Position numbers and translations under genes: made by a program. This document shows, one piece after another, positions 33,200-44,135 of a stretch of DNA of 58,661 nucleotides. How positions within the stretch are numbered: position 1 is the stretch's first letter; each line of letters opens with the position of its first letter. The notes under the pieces are model-generated. The model was given only the letters and a program-made list of their open reading frames with translations, was not told the DNA's origin and did not search any database. This stretch comes from Saccharibacillus qingshengii (GTDB taxonomy: Bacteria; Bacillota; Bacilli; Paenibacillales; Paenibacillaceae). Location of the stretch: positions 1 through 58,661 of the forward strand of contig NZ_JAAZWC010000029.1 in assembly GCF_013185195.1 (NCBI RefSeq), given 5' to 3'.

Positions 33200-34390
33200 A
33201 TGGCAAAAGCTAAATTTGAACGTAATAAGCCGCACGTCAATATCGGTACTATCGGTCACGTCGACCATGGTAAAACGACTCTGACTGCCGCAATCACGAC
33301 TGTACTGTCCAAAACCTACGGCGGTGCCGCTGTAGCCTTCGACCAAATCGACAAGGCTCCGGAAGAAAGAGAACGTGGTATCACGATCTCGACGGCTCAC
33401 GTTGAATACGAAACTCCAGCTCGTCACTACGCACACGTAGACTGCCCAGGACACGCCGACTATGTTAAAAACATGATCACCGGTGCTGCCCAAATGGACG
33501 GAGCGATCCTGGTTGTATCCGCAGCTGACGGCCCTATGCCGCAAACTCGCGAACACATCCTTCTCTCCCGTCAAGTAGGCGTTCCTTACATCGTCGTATT
33601 CCTGAACAAATGCGACATGGTTGAAGACGAAGAGCTGTTGGAACTGGTTGAAATGGAAGTACGTGACCTGTTGAGCGAATATGACTTCCCAGGCGACGAC
33701 ACTCCAATCATCCAAGGTTCCGCTCGTGAAGCGCTGCAAAACCCTGATGGCGAATGGGCTCAGAAGATCGTTGAAATGTTCAACATCATCGACGAGTACA
33801 TCCCGACTCCAGAGCGCGACACTGAGAAGCCTTTCCTGATGCCAGTCGAGGACGTGTTCTCGATCACTGGCCGTGGTACGGTAGCAACAGGCCGTATCGA
33901 ACGCGGTACAGTTAAGATCGGCGACGAAATCGAAATCGTTGGTATTGCTGAAGAATCCAAAAAATCGGTTGTTACGGGCGTAGAAATGTTCCGTAAACTG
34001 ATGGATTCCGCTCAAGCCGGCGACAACATTGGCGCCCTGCTGCGCGGTGTAGACCGTCAGCAAATCGAGCGTGGACAAGTTCTGTCGAAACCAGGTTCGG
34101 TTAAACCGCACACGGAGTTCACAGCTCAAATCTACGTTCTGACTAAAGAAGAAGGTGGCCGTCACAAGCCTTTCTTCACAGGATACCGTCCTCAGTTCTA
34201 CTTCCGTACAACTGACGTAACGGGCATCATCAACCTGCCAGAAGGTACGGAAATGGTAATGCCGGGCGACAACATCACAGTTACGGTTTCGCTGATCGCT
34301 CCGATCGCTATCGAAGAAGGAACTAAGTTCTCCATTCGTGAAGGCGGCCGTACAGTAGGCGCCGGTGCCGTAGCATCGATCCAAAAATAA
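33200..34390 (+). CDS. tuf: Elongation factor Tu
   Basis: The 396-aa GTPase brings aminoacyl-tRNA to the ribosome. The P-loop GHVDHGKT is at 19-26, DCPGHADY near 81, NKCDM near 136 and SA(R)EAL near 174. The C-terminal half has the kirromycin/tRNA-binding surface in standard form. A perfect AAGGAGG precedes the ATG. It is the last gene of the str cluster, and a very strong terminator follows. Confidence 0.99.
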   Translation: MAKAKFERNKPHVNIGTIGHVDHGKTTLTAAITTVLSKTYGGAAVAFDQIDKAPEERERGITISTAHVEYETPARHYAHVDCPGHADYVKNMITGAAQMDGAILVVSAADGPMPQTREHILLSRQVGVPYIVVFLNKCDMVEDEELLELVEMEVRDLLSEYDFPGDDTPIIQGSAREALQNPDGEWAQKIVEMFNIIDEYIPTPERDTEKPFLMPVEDVFSITGRGTVATGRIERGTVKIGDEIEIVGIAEESKKSVVTGVEMFRKLMDSAQAGDNIGALLRGVDRQQIERGQVLSKPGSVKPHTEFTAQIYVLTKEEGGRHKPFFTGYRPQFYFRTTDVTGIINLPEGTEMVMPGDNITVTVSLIAPIAIEEGTKFSIREGGRTVGAGAVASIQK

Positions 34391-34461
34391 TACGGTGAAT
34401 AACCGTTTATAAAGCAACAGTGTACTGGAACGAGCAACATTGTACTGTAAACGAAAGCGCG

Positions 34462-34512
34462 AAAGCGGGGCGATTATCCCGGTGTCGGGATAATCGCCCC
34501 GCTTTATTTTTG
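34462..34512 (+). terminator. Strong terminator after tuf
   Basis: A perfect 19-bp stem (34462-34480 and 34487-34505) with a GGTGTC loop runs into a T-rich tail (ATTTTTG). Just upstream are two imperfect 20-base direct repeats sharing CAACAxTGTACTG (34415-34434 and 34435-34454). Confidence 0.96.
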
Positions 34513-34530
34513 TGTAATTTTAAAAAGGTA

Positions 34531-34559
34531 TTGCATTGTCGCGACTTCTTTTATATAAT
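34531..34559 (+). promoter_or_regulatory. Promoter of the S10-spc-alpha cluster
   Basis: TTGCAT (34531-34536), a 17-base spacer and a perfect TATAAT (34554-34559) drive a roughly 135-base leader before rpsJ. The leader includes a near-palindromic CGCGGAAAATTTTCGCG (34639-34655) that could fold. No coding sequence is credible between tuf and rpsJ. Confidence 0.9.
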
Positions 34560-34564
34560 AATGA

Positions 34565-35008
<444 letters not shown>

Positions 35009-35047
35009 GACTCCTGAATAAGGACATAAATGAAAAGAGGTGTCAAC

Positions 35048-35671
35048 ATGACTGGTATCTTAGGGAAAAAACTGGGTATGACCCAAGTGTTCACCGCTGA
35101 AGGTAACGTCGTTCCGGTAACGGTTATCGAAGCAGGCCCATGTGTGGTTCTGCAGAAGAAAGACCTGGAAAATGACGGTTATGAAGCGGTACAAATCGGT
35201 TTCGCGGACAAGAAAGCTAGCCGTTCCAACAAACCGGAGGCAGGCCACGCCAAAAAGGCTGATACTGCACCTAAGCGCTACATTCGCGAACTTCGCGGTG
35301 TTGACCTCGGAAGTTACGAGGTTGGACAAGTGCTTAAAGCGGACGTGTTTGCCGAAGGGCAATTCGTTGACGTAAGCGGCGTATCCAAAGGTAAAGGTTT
35401 TGCCGGCGTTATCAAACGTTGGGGACAAAGCCGCGGACCAATGGCGCACGGCTCGCGTTACCACCGCAGACCGGGTTCGATGGGTTCCATCCAGGCTAAC
35501 CGTGTACCGAAAGGTAAACGCCTGCCAGGACACATGGGCCATGACTCGATCACTGTTCAAAACCTCGAAATCGTAAGAGTCGATACGGAACGCAACGTAC
35601 TGCTGGTTAAAGGCTCCATTCCGGGTCCTAAAAACGGCTTCGTAAAAGTCCGTGCATCGATCAAGAAATAA
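35048..35671 (+). CDS. rplC: Ribosomal protein uL3
   Basis: This 207-aa protein has an extension that reaches near the peptidyl-transferase centre. Conserved blocks are [49 protein letters not shown] (about 120-155) and QITVQN-type residues near 180. The ATG at 35048 after AAAGAGGTG is preferred to one at 35030, which would add six residues. Confidence 0.97.
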   Translation: MTGILGKKLGMTQVFTAEGNVVPVTVIEAGPCVVLQKKDLENDGYEAVQIGFADKKASRSNKPEAGHAKKADTAPKRYIRELRGVDLGSYEVGQVLKADVFAEGQFVDVSGVSKGKGFAGVIKRWGQSRGPMAHGSRYHRRPGSMGSIQANRVPKGKRLPGHMGHDSITVQNLEIVRVDTERNVLLVKGSIPGPKNGFVKVRASIKK

Positions 35672-35701
35672 TAAACCTTTAGAAGAAAGGAGGAACATGA
35701 A

Positions 35702-36325
35702 ATGCCTAAAGTAGCAGTCTACAATATCGAAGGCAGCCAGGTCGGCGAGATCGAACTGAGCGATTCGGTATTCGGTATTAACCCTAACGGACACGTGCTT
35801 CACCAAGCGGTTGTGATGCAACAAGCATCGCTGCGCTCCGGTACGCACAAAGTCAAAGGACGTTCGGAAGTTCGTGGCGGCGGTCGTAAACCTTGGAAAC
35901 AAAAAGGTACAGGACGCGCACGTCAAGGCTCCATCCGTTCTCCACAGTGGAGAGGCGGCGGTATCGTCTTCGGACCAACTCCGCGCAGCTACTCCTACAA
36001 ACTGCCTAAAAAAGTTCGTCGTCTGGCGATCAAATCGGCACTGTCTTCGAAAGTGATCGCGAACGAAATCATCGTTCTGGATACACTGAACCTGAGCTCG
36101 CCGAAGACAAAAGAATTCGCGGGAATCCTGAGCAAATTGAACGTAGACCGTAAAGCCCTCGTAGTGGCTCCGGAATACGACAACAATGTAGCTTTGTCCG
36201 CACGTAACATCCCGGGCGTGAAATTCGTCCAGGCTGATGGCATCAATGTTCTTGACGTTCTTGTGCATGATAAACTTATCATCACTAAGGACGCAGTTCA
36301 AAAGGTAGAGGAGGTATTCGCATAA
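35702..36325 (+). CDS. rplD: Ribosomal protein uL4
   Basis: The 207-aa protein lines the exit tunnel with its extended loop ([19 protein letters not shown], about 62-80), the region altered in macrolide resistance; it looks wild type here. The C-terminal globular part is standard. AAGGAGG lies upstream. The stop overlaps the rplW start by one base (TAATG), giving translational coupling. Confidence 0.97.
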   Translation: MPKVAVYNIEGSQVGEIELSDSVFGINPNGHVLHQAVVMQQASLRSGTHKVKGRSEVRGGGRKPWKQKGTGRARQGSIRSPQWRGGGIVFGPTPRSYSYKLPKKVRRLAIKSALSSKVIANEIIVLDTLNLSSPKTKEFAGILSKLNVDRKALVVAPEYDNNVALSARNIPGVKFVQADGINVLDVLVHDKLIITKDAVQKVEEVFA

Positions 36326-36618
36326 TGAAAGATCCTCGCGACCTTATCAAACGTCCGATCATCACGGAGCGTACGGCTGAAGCAATGAGTCAGTCGAAAT
36401 ATGTGTTTGAAGTTCAAATGAGCGCAAACAAAACGGAAGTGAAAAAAGCGGTAGAATCGATCTTCGGCGTGAAAGTGTCGAAAGTCAACGTTCTGCGTGT
36501 TCCGGCTAAGCCGAAACGCTACGGCCGTCACTCCGGTTATACGAGCGAATGGAAAAAAGCGATCGTAACGCTGACTCCTGACAGCAAATCGCTCGAATTC
36601 TTTGAATCTGCAGAGTAA
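36325..36618 (+). CDS. rplW: Ribosomal protein uL23
   Basis: This 97-aa protein sits at the tunnel exit and docks trigger factor and SRP. It begins [17 protein letters not shown] and contains [22 protein letters not shown] in the typical loop. The start overlaps the rplD stop, with an AGGAGG site inside the end of rplD. Confidence 0.97.
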   Translation: MKDPRDLIKRPIITERTAEAMSQSKYVFEVQMSANKTEVKKAVESIFGVKVSKVNVLRVPAKPKRYGRHSGYTSEWKKAIVTLTPDSKSLEFFESAE

Positions 36619-36632
36619 GGAGGGAAACTAAC

Positions 36633-37463
36633 GTGCCAATCAAAAAGTACAAACCTACATCCCCGGCTCGACGCGCGATGAGCGTATCGACTTTCGAAGA
36701 ACTTACAACGAATCAGCCGGAGAAATCGTTGCTCGCGCCGCTCTTCAAAAAAGCGGGTCGCAACAACCAAGGTAAAATTACGGTTCGCCATCACGGCGGT
36801 GGACACAAACGTAAATACCGGATTATCGACTTCAAACGTACCAAGGACGGAATTCCGGGTCACGTTGCTACAATCGAGTACGATCCAAACCGGACTTCGA
36901 ATATCGCACTGATCAACTATGCGGACGGCGAGAAACGTTACATCATCGCGCCTAAAGGTCTGAAAGTTGGCGATACGATCTACTCCGGCCCTGAAGCCGA
37001 CATCAAGATCGGTAACGCACTCCCACTGGAAAACATTCCGGTAGGTACAGTTATCCACAACATCGAGCTTAAACCTGGTAAAGGCGGCCAAATGGTCCGC
37101 GCAGCCGGCACAGAAGCTCAGCTGTTGGGTAAAGAAGAGCGTTACGTATCGATCCGCCTGTCTTCGGGCGAAGTTCGTCGCGTTCTGAAAGTTTGCCGCG
37201 CTACAATCGGTTCGGTAGGCAACCAGGATCACGAGCTCGTGAAAATCGGTAAAGCAGGACGTAACCGCTGGTTGGGCAACCGCCCTCAAGTCCGCGGCGT
37301 AGTCATGAACCCTAACGATCACCCACACGGTGGTGGTGAAGGTCGCGCTCCAATCGGACGGAAATCCCCGCTGTCGCCATGGGGAAAACCGACGCTTGGT
37401 TACAAAACACGCAAGAAAAACAAATCTTCGGATCAATACATCATCCGTCGCCGCACGAAGTAA
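36633..37463 (+). CDS. rplB: Ribosomal protein uL2
   Basis: The 276-aa protein is essential for the peptidyl-transferase region and subunit joining. It shows [18 protein letters not shown] and the invariant C-terminal segment [19 protein letters not shown] with the conserved histidine (about 226-244). The start is GTG at 36633 after AAGGAGGG. Confidence 0.98.
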   Translation: MPIKKYKPTSPARRAMSVSTFEELTTNQPEKSLLAPLFKKAGRNNQGKITVRHHGGGHKRKYRIIDFKRTKDGIPGHVATIEYDPNRTSNIALINYADGEKRYIIAPKGLKVGDTIYSGPEADIKIGNALPLENIPVGTVIHNIELKPGKGGQMVRAAGTEAQLLGKEERYVSIRLSSGEVRRVLKVCRATIGSVGNQDHELVKIGKAGRNRWLGNRPQVRGVVMNPNDHPHGGGEGRAPIGRKSPLSPWGKPTLGYKTRKKNKSSDQYIIRRRTK

Positions 37464-37533
37464 TGCGCTTATCCCGCATTGCTTCGCCGGCTAGGATTAT
37501 GGAACAAGCCAGCTGAAGGGAGGACTACAATCG

Positions 37534-37812
37534 ATGACACGCAGTCTCAAAAAAGGCCCTTTCATTGACGGATACCTGCTCAAAAAGGTAGAAGTACTGA
37601 ACGAAGCCAGCAAAAAGGCCGTTATCAAAACTTGGTCCCGACGCTCTACGATCTTCCCACAATTCATCGGACACACTTTCGCCGTTTATGACGGACGCAA
37701 GCACGTGCCGGTATACGTGACGGAAGACATGGTCGGACACAAACTGGGTGAGTTCGCGCCGACGCGTACTTACAAAGGCCACACCGACGACGACAAGAAA
37801 ACAAGACGCTAA
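37534..37812 (+). CDS. rpsS: Ribosomal protein uS19
   Basis: The 92-aa protein is in the 30S head and contacts the A-site finger. It has [19 protein letters not shown] at the start and [33 protein letters not shown] in two stretches near 45-80. It is preceded by GGGAGG. Confidence 0.98.
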   Translation: MTRSLKKGPFIDGYLLKKVEVLNEASKKAVIKTWSRRSTIFPQFIGHTFAVYDGRKHVPVYVTEDMVGHKLGEFAPTRTYKGHTDDDKKTRR

Positions 37813-37851
37813 AACGGACATCATTAAAGTCCGAAGGGAGGTTATGATAGC

Positions 37852-38184
37852 ATGGAAGCACAAGCGCATTTGAAATATTCCCGCATTTCTCCACGTAAAG
37901 CGCAACTGGTCGCTGACCTGATTCGCGGCAAACACGTGGGTGAAGCTATCGCAATTCTGCGCCACACTCCGAAAGCGGCATCCCCGCTCATGGAGAAGCT
38001 GCTGAACTCGGCGATCGCCAACGCAGAACATAATCATTCGCTGGACGTCAGCAAATTGGTTATCTCGCAAGTTTACGTCAACCAAGGACCGACTCTGAAA
38101 CGTTTCCGCCCTCGGGCAATGGGACGCGCAAGCCGGATCAATAAACGCACCAGCCATATCACTTTGGCTGTATCCGAAAAGTAA
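37852..38184 (+). CDS. rplV: Ribosomal protein uL22
   Basis: This 110-aa protein has a beta-hairpin (about 78-98, with [21 protein letters not shown]) that narrows the exit tunnel. N-terminal [24 protein letters not shown] residues are present. GGGAGGTT lies upstream. Confidence 0.97.
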   Translation: MEAQAHLKYSRISPRKAQLVADLIRGKHVGEAIAILRHTPKAASPLMEKLLNSAIANAEHNHSLDVSKLVISQVYVNQGPTLKRFRPRAMGRASRINKRTSHITLAVSEK

Positions 38185-38196
38185 GGAGGGACAACT

Positions 38197-38862
38197 GTGG
38201 GACAAAAAGTAAATCCGGTCGGACTCCGCGTAGGGATCATCCGTGACTGGGAATCCAAATGGTACGCCGGTAAAGACTTCGGCACACTGCTGATGGAAGA
38301 CGTGAGAATTCGCGAATACCTGAAAGCTAAACTTAAAGAATCCGCTGTCTCCAAGATCGAGATCGAAAGAGCGGCTAACCGCGTAAACGTGACGATCCAC
38401 ACTGCTAAACCGGGTATGGTAATCGGACGTGGCGGCGCAGAAGTTGAAGTACTGCGCGGAGAGATCACTAAGATCTCGAACGGCAAAAAAGTACACATCA
38501 ACATTGCGGAAATCAAGAACCAAGAACTCGACGCTATTCTGGTTGCAGAAAGCATCGCACAACAGCTGGAACGTCGCGTATCGTTCCGCCGTGCTTTGAA
38601 ACAATCGATGCAACGTACAATGCGTTCGGGCGCTAAAGGAATCAAAACTGCGGTTAGCGGACGTCTCGGCGGCGCTGAAATCGCTCGTTCGGAAGGCTAC
38701 AGCGAAGGAACTGTTCCACTTCATACCCTGCGTGCCGACATCGACTACGGTACAGCTGAAGCGCACACGACTTATGGTCGTATCGGCGTTAAAGTATGGA
38801 TCTATCGTGGAGAGATTCTTCCGCCAGCTAAGAAACAAGCTGCTCAGGAAGGAGGCAACTAA
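38197..38862 (+). CDS. rpsC: Ribosomal protein uS3
   Basis: The 221-aa protein guards mRNA entry. It starts with GTG ([20 protein letters not shown]), contains a KH domain with [12 protein letters not shown] (about 71-82), and the conserved [18 protein letters not shown] near 150-170. It lies 12 bases after rplV with AAGGAGGG. Confidence 0.98.
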   Translation: MGQKVNPVGLRVGIIRDWESKWYAGKDFGTLLMEDVRIREYLKAKLKESAVSKIEIERAANRVNVTIHTAKPGMVIGRGGAEVEVLRGEITKISNGKKVHINIAEIKNQELDAILVAESIAQQLERRVSFRRALKQSMQRTMRSGAKGIKTAVSGRLGGAEIARSEGYSEGTVPLHTLRADIDYGTAEAHTTYGRIGVKVWIYRGEILPPAKKQAAQEGGN

Positions 38863-38864
38863 TC

Positions 38865-39299
38865 ATGTTGGTACCTAAACGTGTAAAACACCGTAAACAG
38901 CAACGCGGCAGTCTGGCCGGGCGTGCTAAAGGCGGTACTGAATTGAACTTCGGCGATTTCGGCCTGCAGGCGACTGAACCTTCTTGGATCACGAACCGTC
39001 AGATCGAAGCTGCTCGTATTGCCATGACTCGTTACATCAAACGGGGCGGTAAAGTCTGGATCAAGATTTTCCCTGACAAGCCGATTACTCAAAAGCCTCT
39101 CGAGGTTCGGATGGGTAGCGGTAAAGGTAACGTTGAGAAATGGGTAGCGGTTGTAAAACCGGGCAAGATCATGTTCGAACTTGCTGGCGTATCCGAAGAA
39201 ATCGCTCGTGAAGCGATGCGTCTTGCTTCTCACAAACTGCCTGTCAAAACCAAGTTTGTGAAACGTGAAGAAGTGGGTGGTGAAGCAAATGAAGGCTAA
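38865..39299 (+). CDS. rplP: Ribosomal protein uL16
   Basis: The 144-aa protein supports A-site tRNA accommodation. It has [15 protein letters not shown] at the N-terminus and [16 protein letters not shown] near 60-75, including the conserved Arg that can be hydroxylated in other bacteria. The start is two bases after the rpsC stop, and the end overlaps rpmC by 11 bases, so the three genes are tightly coupled. Confidence 0.98.
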   Translation: MLVPKRVKHRKQQRGSLAGRAKGGTELNFGDFGLQATEPSWITNRQIEAARIAMTRYIKRGGKVWIKIFPDKPITQKPLEVRMGSGKGNVEKWVAVVKPGKIMFELAGVSEEIAREAMRLASHKLPVKTKFVKREEVGGEANEG

Positions 39300-39489
39300 G
39301 GAACTGCGTGACCTGACTACTGCCGAAATCGAACAGAAGGTCTCCGGATTTAAAGAAGAACTCTTTAATCTGCGCTTTCAGCTCGCTACCGGTCAGCTCG
39401 ATAACCCGACTCGCATCAGCGTTGTCCGCAAGGAAATCGCTCGTGCCAAAACGGTTCTGCGTCAAAGAGAACTCGGGATCACTTCGTAA
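39289..39489 (+). CDS. rpmC: Ribosomal protein uL29
   Basis: This 66-aa helical hairpin sits at the tunnel exit beside L23. The sequence [20 protein letters not shown] and the arginine-rich second helix match the family. The start lies inside the end of rplP with GTGGTG as a weak ribosome site. A longer in-frame start at 39265 is not needed. Confidence 0.95.
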   Translation: MKAKELRDLTTAEIEQKVSGFKEELFNLRFQLATGQLDNPTRISVVRKEIARAKTVLRQRELGITS

Positions 39490-39540
39490 TTCTTTTTAAC
39501 CCTCCGGGTATAGACCCGTTATTCAGGAAGGAGGCTAACC

Positions 39541-39807
39541 ATGACCGAACAACGCAACTCGCGTAAAGTGTTGGTGGGTAAAGTCGTAAGCGACAAAATG
39601 GACAAGACGATCGTAGTTGTTGTAGAAACTTACAAAAAACACGAACTCTATCATAAACGTATCAAATCGACTAAGAAGTTCAAAGCGCATGATGAGAACA
39701 ACGAAGCTAAAATCGGCGATACGGTAAGAATCGTTGAAACGCGTCCGTTGTCGAAAGACAAGCGCTGGAGACTGGCTGCAATCACTGAAAAAGCAATCAT
39801 CATCTAA
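39541..39807 (+). CDS. rpsQ: Ribosomal protein uS17
   Basis: The 88-aa OB-fold protein is a primary 16S binder. It has [21 protein letters not shown] and the [16 protein letters not shown] end. AAGGAGG precedes the ATG. Confidence 0.97.
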   Translation: MTEQRNSRKVLVGKVVSDKMDKTIVVVVETYKKHELYHKRIKSTKKFKAHDENNEAKIGDTVRIVETRPLSKDKRWRLAAITEKAIII

Positions 39808-39842
39808 TGAACGATAAGCTCGTCCGAAAGGAGGAAATATAA

Positions 39843-40211
39843 ATGATTCAACCATTTACACGTTTGGCTGTAGCCGATAACTCCGGCGCGAAGGAACTGA
39901 TGTGTATCCGCGTCCTCGGCGGTACGGGACGTCGTACGGCTAACATCGGCGACCTGATCGTTTGCTCGGTAAAACAAGCAACACCAGGAGGCGTTGTCAA
40001 AAAAGGCGACGTAGTTAAAGCGGTAGTTGTTCGCACGAAGCGTTCGGTACGTCGTAAAGACGGATCGTACATCGCATTCGACGAAAACGCAGCAGTTGTG
40101 GTAAAAGACGATCGCGGCCCGCGCGGCACGCGTATCTTCGGACCAGTAGCCCGTGAACTTCGTGACAAGGACTTCATGAAAATCGTTTCCTTGGCCCCGG
40201 AAGTTATCTAA
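39843..40211 (+). CDS. rplN: Ribosomal protein uL14
   Basis: This 122-aa protein forms an intersubunit bridge with 16S rRNA and is the docking site of RsfS. It contains [40 protein letters not shown] and [22 protein letters not shown] in standard order. AAAGGAGG lies upstream. Confidence 0.98.
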   Translation: MIQPFTRLAVADNSGAKELMCIRVLGGTGRRTANIGDLIVCSVKQATPGGVVKKGDVVKAVVVRTKRSVRRKDGSYIAFDENAAVVVKDDRGPRGTRIFGPVARELRDKDFMKIVSLAPEVI

Positions 40212-40269
40212 TATAATGCACGATTTTCTTAGCGGCCTGCCGGTCGGTAAGTCATAGGAGGTGTACCTG

Positions 40270-40626
40270 ATGGCAAGAGTGAAAAAAGTTCTGGAATCCC
40301 ACAACAACAAACTTCACGTAAAAAAAGACGATGTCGTTATCGTGATCAGCGGTAAAGACAAAGGCAAAAAAGCGCGTGTAATCGCCGCTTATCCTCGTGA
40401 AAACCGCGTGTTGGTCGAAGGCGTGAATATGGTGAAGAAACACCAGAAGCCAAGCCAAACGAACCCACAAGGCGGAATCGTGGAACAAGAAGCTTCGATC
40501 CACGTATCGAACGTGATGCACGTTGATCCTAAAGACGGTGGCAAAGTAACCCGCGTAGGTTACAAGACACTGGATAACGGTAAAAAAGTGCGCGTTGCGA
40601 AACGGTCCGGAGAAATCATCGAATAA
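40270..40626 (+). CDS. rplX: Ribosomal protein uL24
   Basis: This 118-aa protein initiates 50S assembly. It has a KOW motif ([22 protein letters not shown], near 20-40) and [13 protein letters not shown]. The ATG at 40270 follows AGGAGGTG correctly; the frame also opens at 40261, inside the Shine-Dalgarno, which is rejected. It is slightly longer than the 103 aa of B. subtilis. Confidence 0.96.
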   Translation: MARVKKVLESHNNKLHVKKDDVVIVISGKDKGKKARVIAAYPRENRVLVEGVNMVKKHQKPSQTNPQGGIVEQEASIHVSNVMHVDPKDGGKVTRVGYKTLDNGKKVRVAKRSGEIIE

Positions 40627-40658
40627 TATCATTTTTATGGAAAGGAGGTTCATCTTTC

Positions 40659-41201
40659 ATGGTAACAAGACTGAAAGAACGTTATTTGAACGAAAGCACT
40701 CCTGCTCTTATGCAGAAGTTCAACTACACAACGGTAATGCAGGTTCCTAAGCTGGAGAAAGTTGTGATCAACATGGGTGTCGGCGAGGCCGTATCCAACT
40801 CCAAGATCCTTGACACTGCCGTAGCTGAGCTTGAGCAGATCGCAGGTCAAAAGCCTGTAATCACTCGTGCCAAAAAATCGATCGCAGGTTTCAAACTGCG
40901 TGAAGATATGCCGATCGGAACAAAAGTTACACTGCGCGGCGAGCGCATGTACCAGTTCCTCGACAAATTGTTCAACGTTGCGCTTCCACGCGTACGTGAC
41001 TTCCAAGGTGTATCCAACAAAGCCTTCGACGGCCGCGGTAACTACACACTAGGTCTGAAAGAACAGTTGATTTTCCCTGAAATCCAATACGATCAAGTGG
41101 ACAAAGTCCGCGGTATGGATATCGTCATCGTAACTACGGCGAAAACGGACGAAGAAGGCCGCGAGCTGCTCGCAGGTCTCGGAATGCCTTTCGCAAAATA
41201 A
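40659..41201 (+). CDS. rplE: Ribosomal protein uL5
   Basis: The 180-aa protein binds 5S rRNA and P-site tRNA. Conserved parts are [16 protein letters not shown] near 31, [20 protein letters not shown] near 68 and [19 protein letters not shown] near 138. AAAGGAGG lies upstream. Confidence 0.98.
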   Translation: MVTRLKERYLNESTPALMQKFNYTTVMQVPKLEKVVINMGVGEAVSNSKILDTAVAELEQIAGQKPVITRAKKSIAGFKLREDMPIGTKVTLRGERMYQFLDKLFNVALPRVRDFQGVSNKAFDGRGNYTLGLKEQLIFPEIQYDQVDKVRGMDIVIVTTAKTDEEGRELLAGLGMPFAK

Positions 41202-41273
41202 TATCGGCCAGTATCTAGGGCCATGATCCATGACCCTGTTCTTCCGAAACTATCCAGGAGGTGTCAGGCTAAA

Positions 41274-41459
41274 GTGGCAAAAACTTCGATGAAAGTTAAA
41301 CAGCAACGTACACCTAAATTCAAAGTGCGTGCTTACACGCGCTGCGAACGTTGCGGTCGTCCACACTCGGTGTTACAAAAGTTCAAGATCTGCCGTATTT
41401 GCTTCCGCGAATTGGCTCATAAAGGCCAGATTCCTGGCGTTAAAAAAGCAAGCTGGTAA
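41274..41459 (+). CDS. rpsN: Ribosomal protein uS14, type Z (zinc)
   Basis: The 61-aa short form has a complete zinc ribbon (C24, C27, C40, C43) and ends GVKKASW. GTG at 41274 follows AGGAGGTG and gives the conserved MAKTSM start; the longer frame from 41223 is rejected. This is the zinc-requiring form; a zinc-free paralogue, if any, is not in the window. Confidence 0.96.
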   Translation: MAKTSMKVKQQRTPKFKVRAYTRCERCGRPHSVLQKFKICRICFRELAHKGQIPGVKKASW

Positions 41460-41492
41460 TTACCGCATAACAAGGAAGGAGGTTCACATATT

Positions 41493-41891
41493 ATGACTAT
41501 GTCCGATCCGATTGCAGATATGCTGACACGCATTCGCAACGCGAACGTGGTACGTCACGAGAAAGTCGAAATGCCGGCTTCCGCGATGAAAAAGCAAATT
41601 GCCGAGATCCTCAAACGCGAAGGTTTTATCCGCGACGCGGAATTCGTACAGGATAACAAACAAGGCATGATTCGTATTTTCCTGAAATACGGTCAAAACA
41701 ACGAACGCGTCATTACTGGTCTGAAAAGAATCAGTAAGCCTGGTCTGCGCGTGTACACGAAGAGCAACGAAGTTCCTCGCGTACTGGGCGGCCTGGGTAT
41801 CGCGATTATCTCCACGTCTAAGGGAGTTATGACCGACAAAGAAGCTCGTCAAGCGAAAGCTGGCGGCGAAGTAATCTGCTACGTTTGGTAA
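41493..41891 (+). CDS. rpsH: Ribosomal protein uS8
   Basis: This 132-aa 16S central-domain binder shows [37 protein letters not shown] and the conserved [17 protein letters not shown] near the C-terminus. In E. coli S8 represses the spc operon. AAGGAGG lies before the ATG; the MTM start matches the M-x-M start of B. subtilis. Confidence 0.98.
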   Translation: MTMSDPIADMLTRIRNANVVRHEKVEMPASAMKKQIAEILKREGFIRDAEFVQDNKQGMIRIFLKYGQNNERVITGLKRISKPGLRVYTKSNEVPRVLGGLGIAIISTSKGVMTDKEARQAKAGGEVICYVW

Positions 41892-41922
41892 TTACGTCAG
41901 AACACAAGGAGGTGCAACACAT

Positions 41923-42465
41923 ATGTCGCGTATTGGTCGCAAACCAATCGAAGTACCGGGCGGCGTTGAAGTAACGCTGAACAACACGGCGATTACGGTC
42001 AAAGGTCCTAAAGGTACTCTCACTCGTGAACTTCATAGAGATATGAAAGTAACGGTGGAAGCTAACACAATTACGGTAGAACGTCCTTCCGACAACAAAG
42101 AGCACCGTTCCCTTCACGGAACGACCCGCAGCGTTGTCAGCAACATGGTAAGTGGTGTAACGGAAGGATTCTCCAAGTCGCTTGAACTGGTCGGGGTCGG
42201 ATACCGTGCCAGCAAGTCCGGAGAGAAGATCGTCCTGAACGTAGGCTACTCCCACCCGGTTGAAATCACACCGGAATCGGGAATCGAGTTTGAAGTTCCT
42301 TCGAACACGAAAATCATCGTTCGCGGAATTGACAAAGAGCGCGTAGGCGCTTATGCTGCTCAAATCCGTAAAGTACGTGAGCCTGAGCCGTATAAAGGCA
42401 AAGGTATCAAGTACGAAGGCGAACGCATCATCCGTAAAGAAGGTAAAGCCGGCAAGAAGAAATAA
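41923..42465 (+). CDS. rplF: Ribosomal protein uL6
   Basis: The 180-aa protein lies near the sarcin-ricin loop. It starts [15 protein letters not shown] and ends with [19 protein letters not shown], the most conserved part. AAGGAGGTG lies upstream. Confidence 0.98.
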   Translation: MSRIGRKPIEVPGGVEVTLNNTAITVKGPKGTLTRELHRDMKVTVEANTITVERPSDNKEHRSLHGTTRSVVSNMVSGVTEGFSKSLELVGVGYRASKSGEKIVLNVGYSHPVEITPESGIEFEVPSNTKIIVRGIDKERVGAYAAQIRKVREPEPYKGKGIKYEGERIIRKEGKAGKKK

Positions 42466-42545
42466 GCCGACGCCTTTCGAAATACCCTTAGCTTGTTCAT
42501 GTGAAGCTGCTTAAATAAGCAGATCGGGAAGGAGTGAAAGTACTC

Positions 42546-42914
42546 ATGATTACCAAAGGTGATAAAAATAAAGCTCGCTTGAAAAGACACTTGCGTGTAC
42601 GCAAGAAAATTCAAGGTACGGTTGAGCGCCCTCGTCTGAACGTATACCGTTCGGAAAAACACATCTATGCCCAACTGATCGACGACGTGAACGGTGTAAC
42701 CATCGTTTCCGCATCGACTATGGACAAAGAGCTGAAGAGCGAAATCACAAACGGCGGCAACGTTGAAGCTGCTGCTAAGGTTGGCACACTGGTTGCAAAC
42801 CGTGCCAAGGAAAAAGGTCATGCCGTTGTCGTCTTCGACCGCGGAGGATACCTCTACCATGGACGGATTCAAGCACTGGCCGACGCAGCCCGCGAAGCCG
42901 GACTGGAATTCTAA
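42546..42914 (+). CDS. rplR: Ribosomal protein uL18
   Basis: The 122-aa 5S rRNA-binding protein has [17 protein letters not shown] near 31 and [26 protein letters not shown] at the end in two parts. The ATG at 42546 gives the conserved MITK start; the upstream GTG at 42534 is part of the GGAGTG ribosome-site region. Confidence 0.97.
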   Translation: MITKGDKNKARLKRHLRVRKKIQGTVERPRLNVYRSEKHIYAQLIDDVNGVTIVSASTMDKELKSEITNGGNVEAAAKVGTLVANRAKEKGHAVVVFDRGGYLYHGRIQALADAAREAGLEF

Positions 42915-42937
42915 AACGAAAAAAGGAGGTTAACCAC

Positions 42938-43438
42938 TTGCGTGTAGATATGAGCACTGTAGGAGAACTGACGGAACGCGTTGTACACATCAACCGCGTT
43001 GCTAAAGTTGTAAAGGGCGGTCGCCGTTTCAGCTTTAGTGCACTGGTTGTCGTAGGCGACGGCCAAGGCAACGTTGGAGCAGGAATTGGCAAAGCCGGAG
43101 AAGTTCCGGATGCGATCCGTAAAGGTATCGAAGATGCCAAGAAAAACCTGATCCACGTTCCTCTCGTCGGAACAACAATTACTCACCTGGTCACAGGTAA
43201 ATTCGGAGCGGGCAGCGTACTGCTGAAACCAGCATCCGAAGGTACCGGCGTCATCGCTGGCGGTCCTGTACGTGCTGTACTGGAACTGGCAGGCGTAGGC
43301 GACATCTTGACAAAATCCCTGGGTTCTTCGAACTCCATGAACATGGTCAACGCGACTTTGGAAGGATTGTCCCGTTTGAAGCGTGCCGAAGATGTGGCAA
43401 AGCTTCGCGGAAAATCCGTCGAAGAACTGAGAGGCTAA
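42938..43438 (+). CDS. rpsE: Ribosomal protein uS5
   Basis: This 166-aa protein helps accuracy and mRNA unwinding. The double-stranded RNA-binding-like N-terminus has [20 protein letters not shown], the spectinomycin loop region is wild type, and the [17 protein letters not shown] and [17 protein letters not shown] blocks are present. It starts with TTG at 42938 after AAAGGAGG, eight bases upstream. Confidence 0.97.
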   Translation: MRVDMSTVGELTERVVHINRVAKVVKGGRRFSFSALVVVGDGQGNVGAGIGKAGEVPDAIRKGIEDAKKNLIHVPLVGTTITHLVTGKFGAGSVLLKPASEGTGVIAGGPVRAVLELAGVGDILTKSLGSSNSMNMVNATLEGLSRLKRAEDVAKLRGKSVEELRG

Positions 43439-43451
43439 GGAGGGAACAACA

Positions 43452-43637
43452 ATGGCTAAATTGGAAATTACCCTCGTACGCAGCCTGATCGGACGTCCGA
43501 AAAACCAACGCGCGACCGTTAACACGCTGGGACTGCGTAAAATGCATCAAGTAGTCGTTCAAAACGACAACGCTGCGATGCGTGGTATGGTTAACCAAGT
43601 CAAGCACTTGGTTTCCGTAAAAGAAATCGAAGCTTAA
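43452..43637 (+). CDS. rpmD: Ribosomal protein uL30
   Basis: This 61-aa protein contains [19 protein letters not shown] and [14 protein letters not shown], the full core of bacterial L30. It follows rpsE by 13 bases with AAGGAGGG. Confidence 0.96.
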   Translation: MAKLEITLVRSLIGRPKNQRATVNTLGLRKMHQVVVQNDNAAMRGMVNQVKHLVSVKEIEA

Positions 43638-43694
43638 TTCCATCGCTCCGCAAGGAGCGAATCAATAGAATGAATCAAGGAGGTGCAACGAACG

Positions 43695-44135
43695 ATGAAG
43701 TTACATGAGCTTTCTCCTGCTCCAGGTTCCACAAAAGAGCGGAAACGCATCGGTCGCGGTACGAGTAGCGGTACGGGTAAAACAGCCGGACGCGGTCACA
43801 AAGGCCAAAACTCCCGTTCCGGCGGCGGTGTTCGTCCAGGTTTCGAAGGCGGTCAGAACCCACTGTATCGTCGTTTGCCGAAACGCGGATTTGTTAATCC
43901 GACCCGTAAAGAATATGCCATCGTGAACATCGAAGAACTGAACAACTTTGCAGAAAATACCGAAGTCACTCCTGAGCTGCTGAAGGAACAAGGTATCGTT
44001 AAAGATACGAAGAGCGGTATCAAGATCCTCGGCAATGGCGATGTGACGGTGAAGTTGACTGTCAAAGCAAACAAGTTCTCTCAATCTGCGGTGGAGAAAA
44101 TCGAGGCTGCCGGCGGTAAAACCGAGGTGATCTAA
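43695..44135 (+). CDS. rplO: Ribosomal protein uL15
   Basis: The 146-aa protein has a glycine-rich basic N-terminus ([20 protein letters not shown], then [15 protein letters not shown]) that threads through 23S rRNA, and a globular C-terminus. The ATG at 43695 ([12 protein letters not shown]) is the conserved start. The stop overlaps the secY start (TAATG), coupling the two genes. Confidence 0.97.
   Translation: MKLHELSPAPGSTKERKRIGRGTSSGTGKTAGRGHKGQNSRSGGGVRPGFEGGQNPLYRRLPKRGFVNPTRKEYAIVNIEELNNFAENTEVTPELLKEQGIVKDTKSGIKILGNGDVTVKLTVKANKFSQSAVEKIEAAGGKTEVI

Noticed and set aside
34415-34454. Two 20-base direct repeats after tuf as a mobile-element or CRISPR remnant
   Set aside because: Only two imperfect copies exist, with no spacers, no cas genes and no transposase nearby.
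41223-41273. N-terminal extension of rpsN
   Set aside because: The extra residues precede the AGGAGGTG site; the GTG at 41274 gives the standard 61-aa zinc-type S14.
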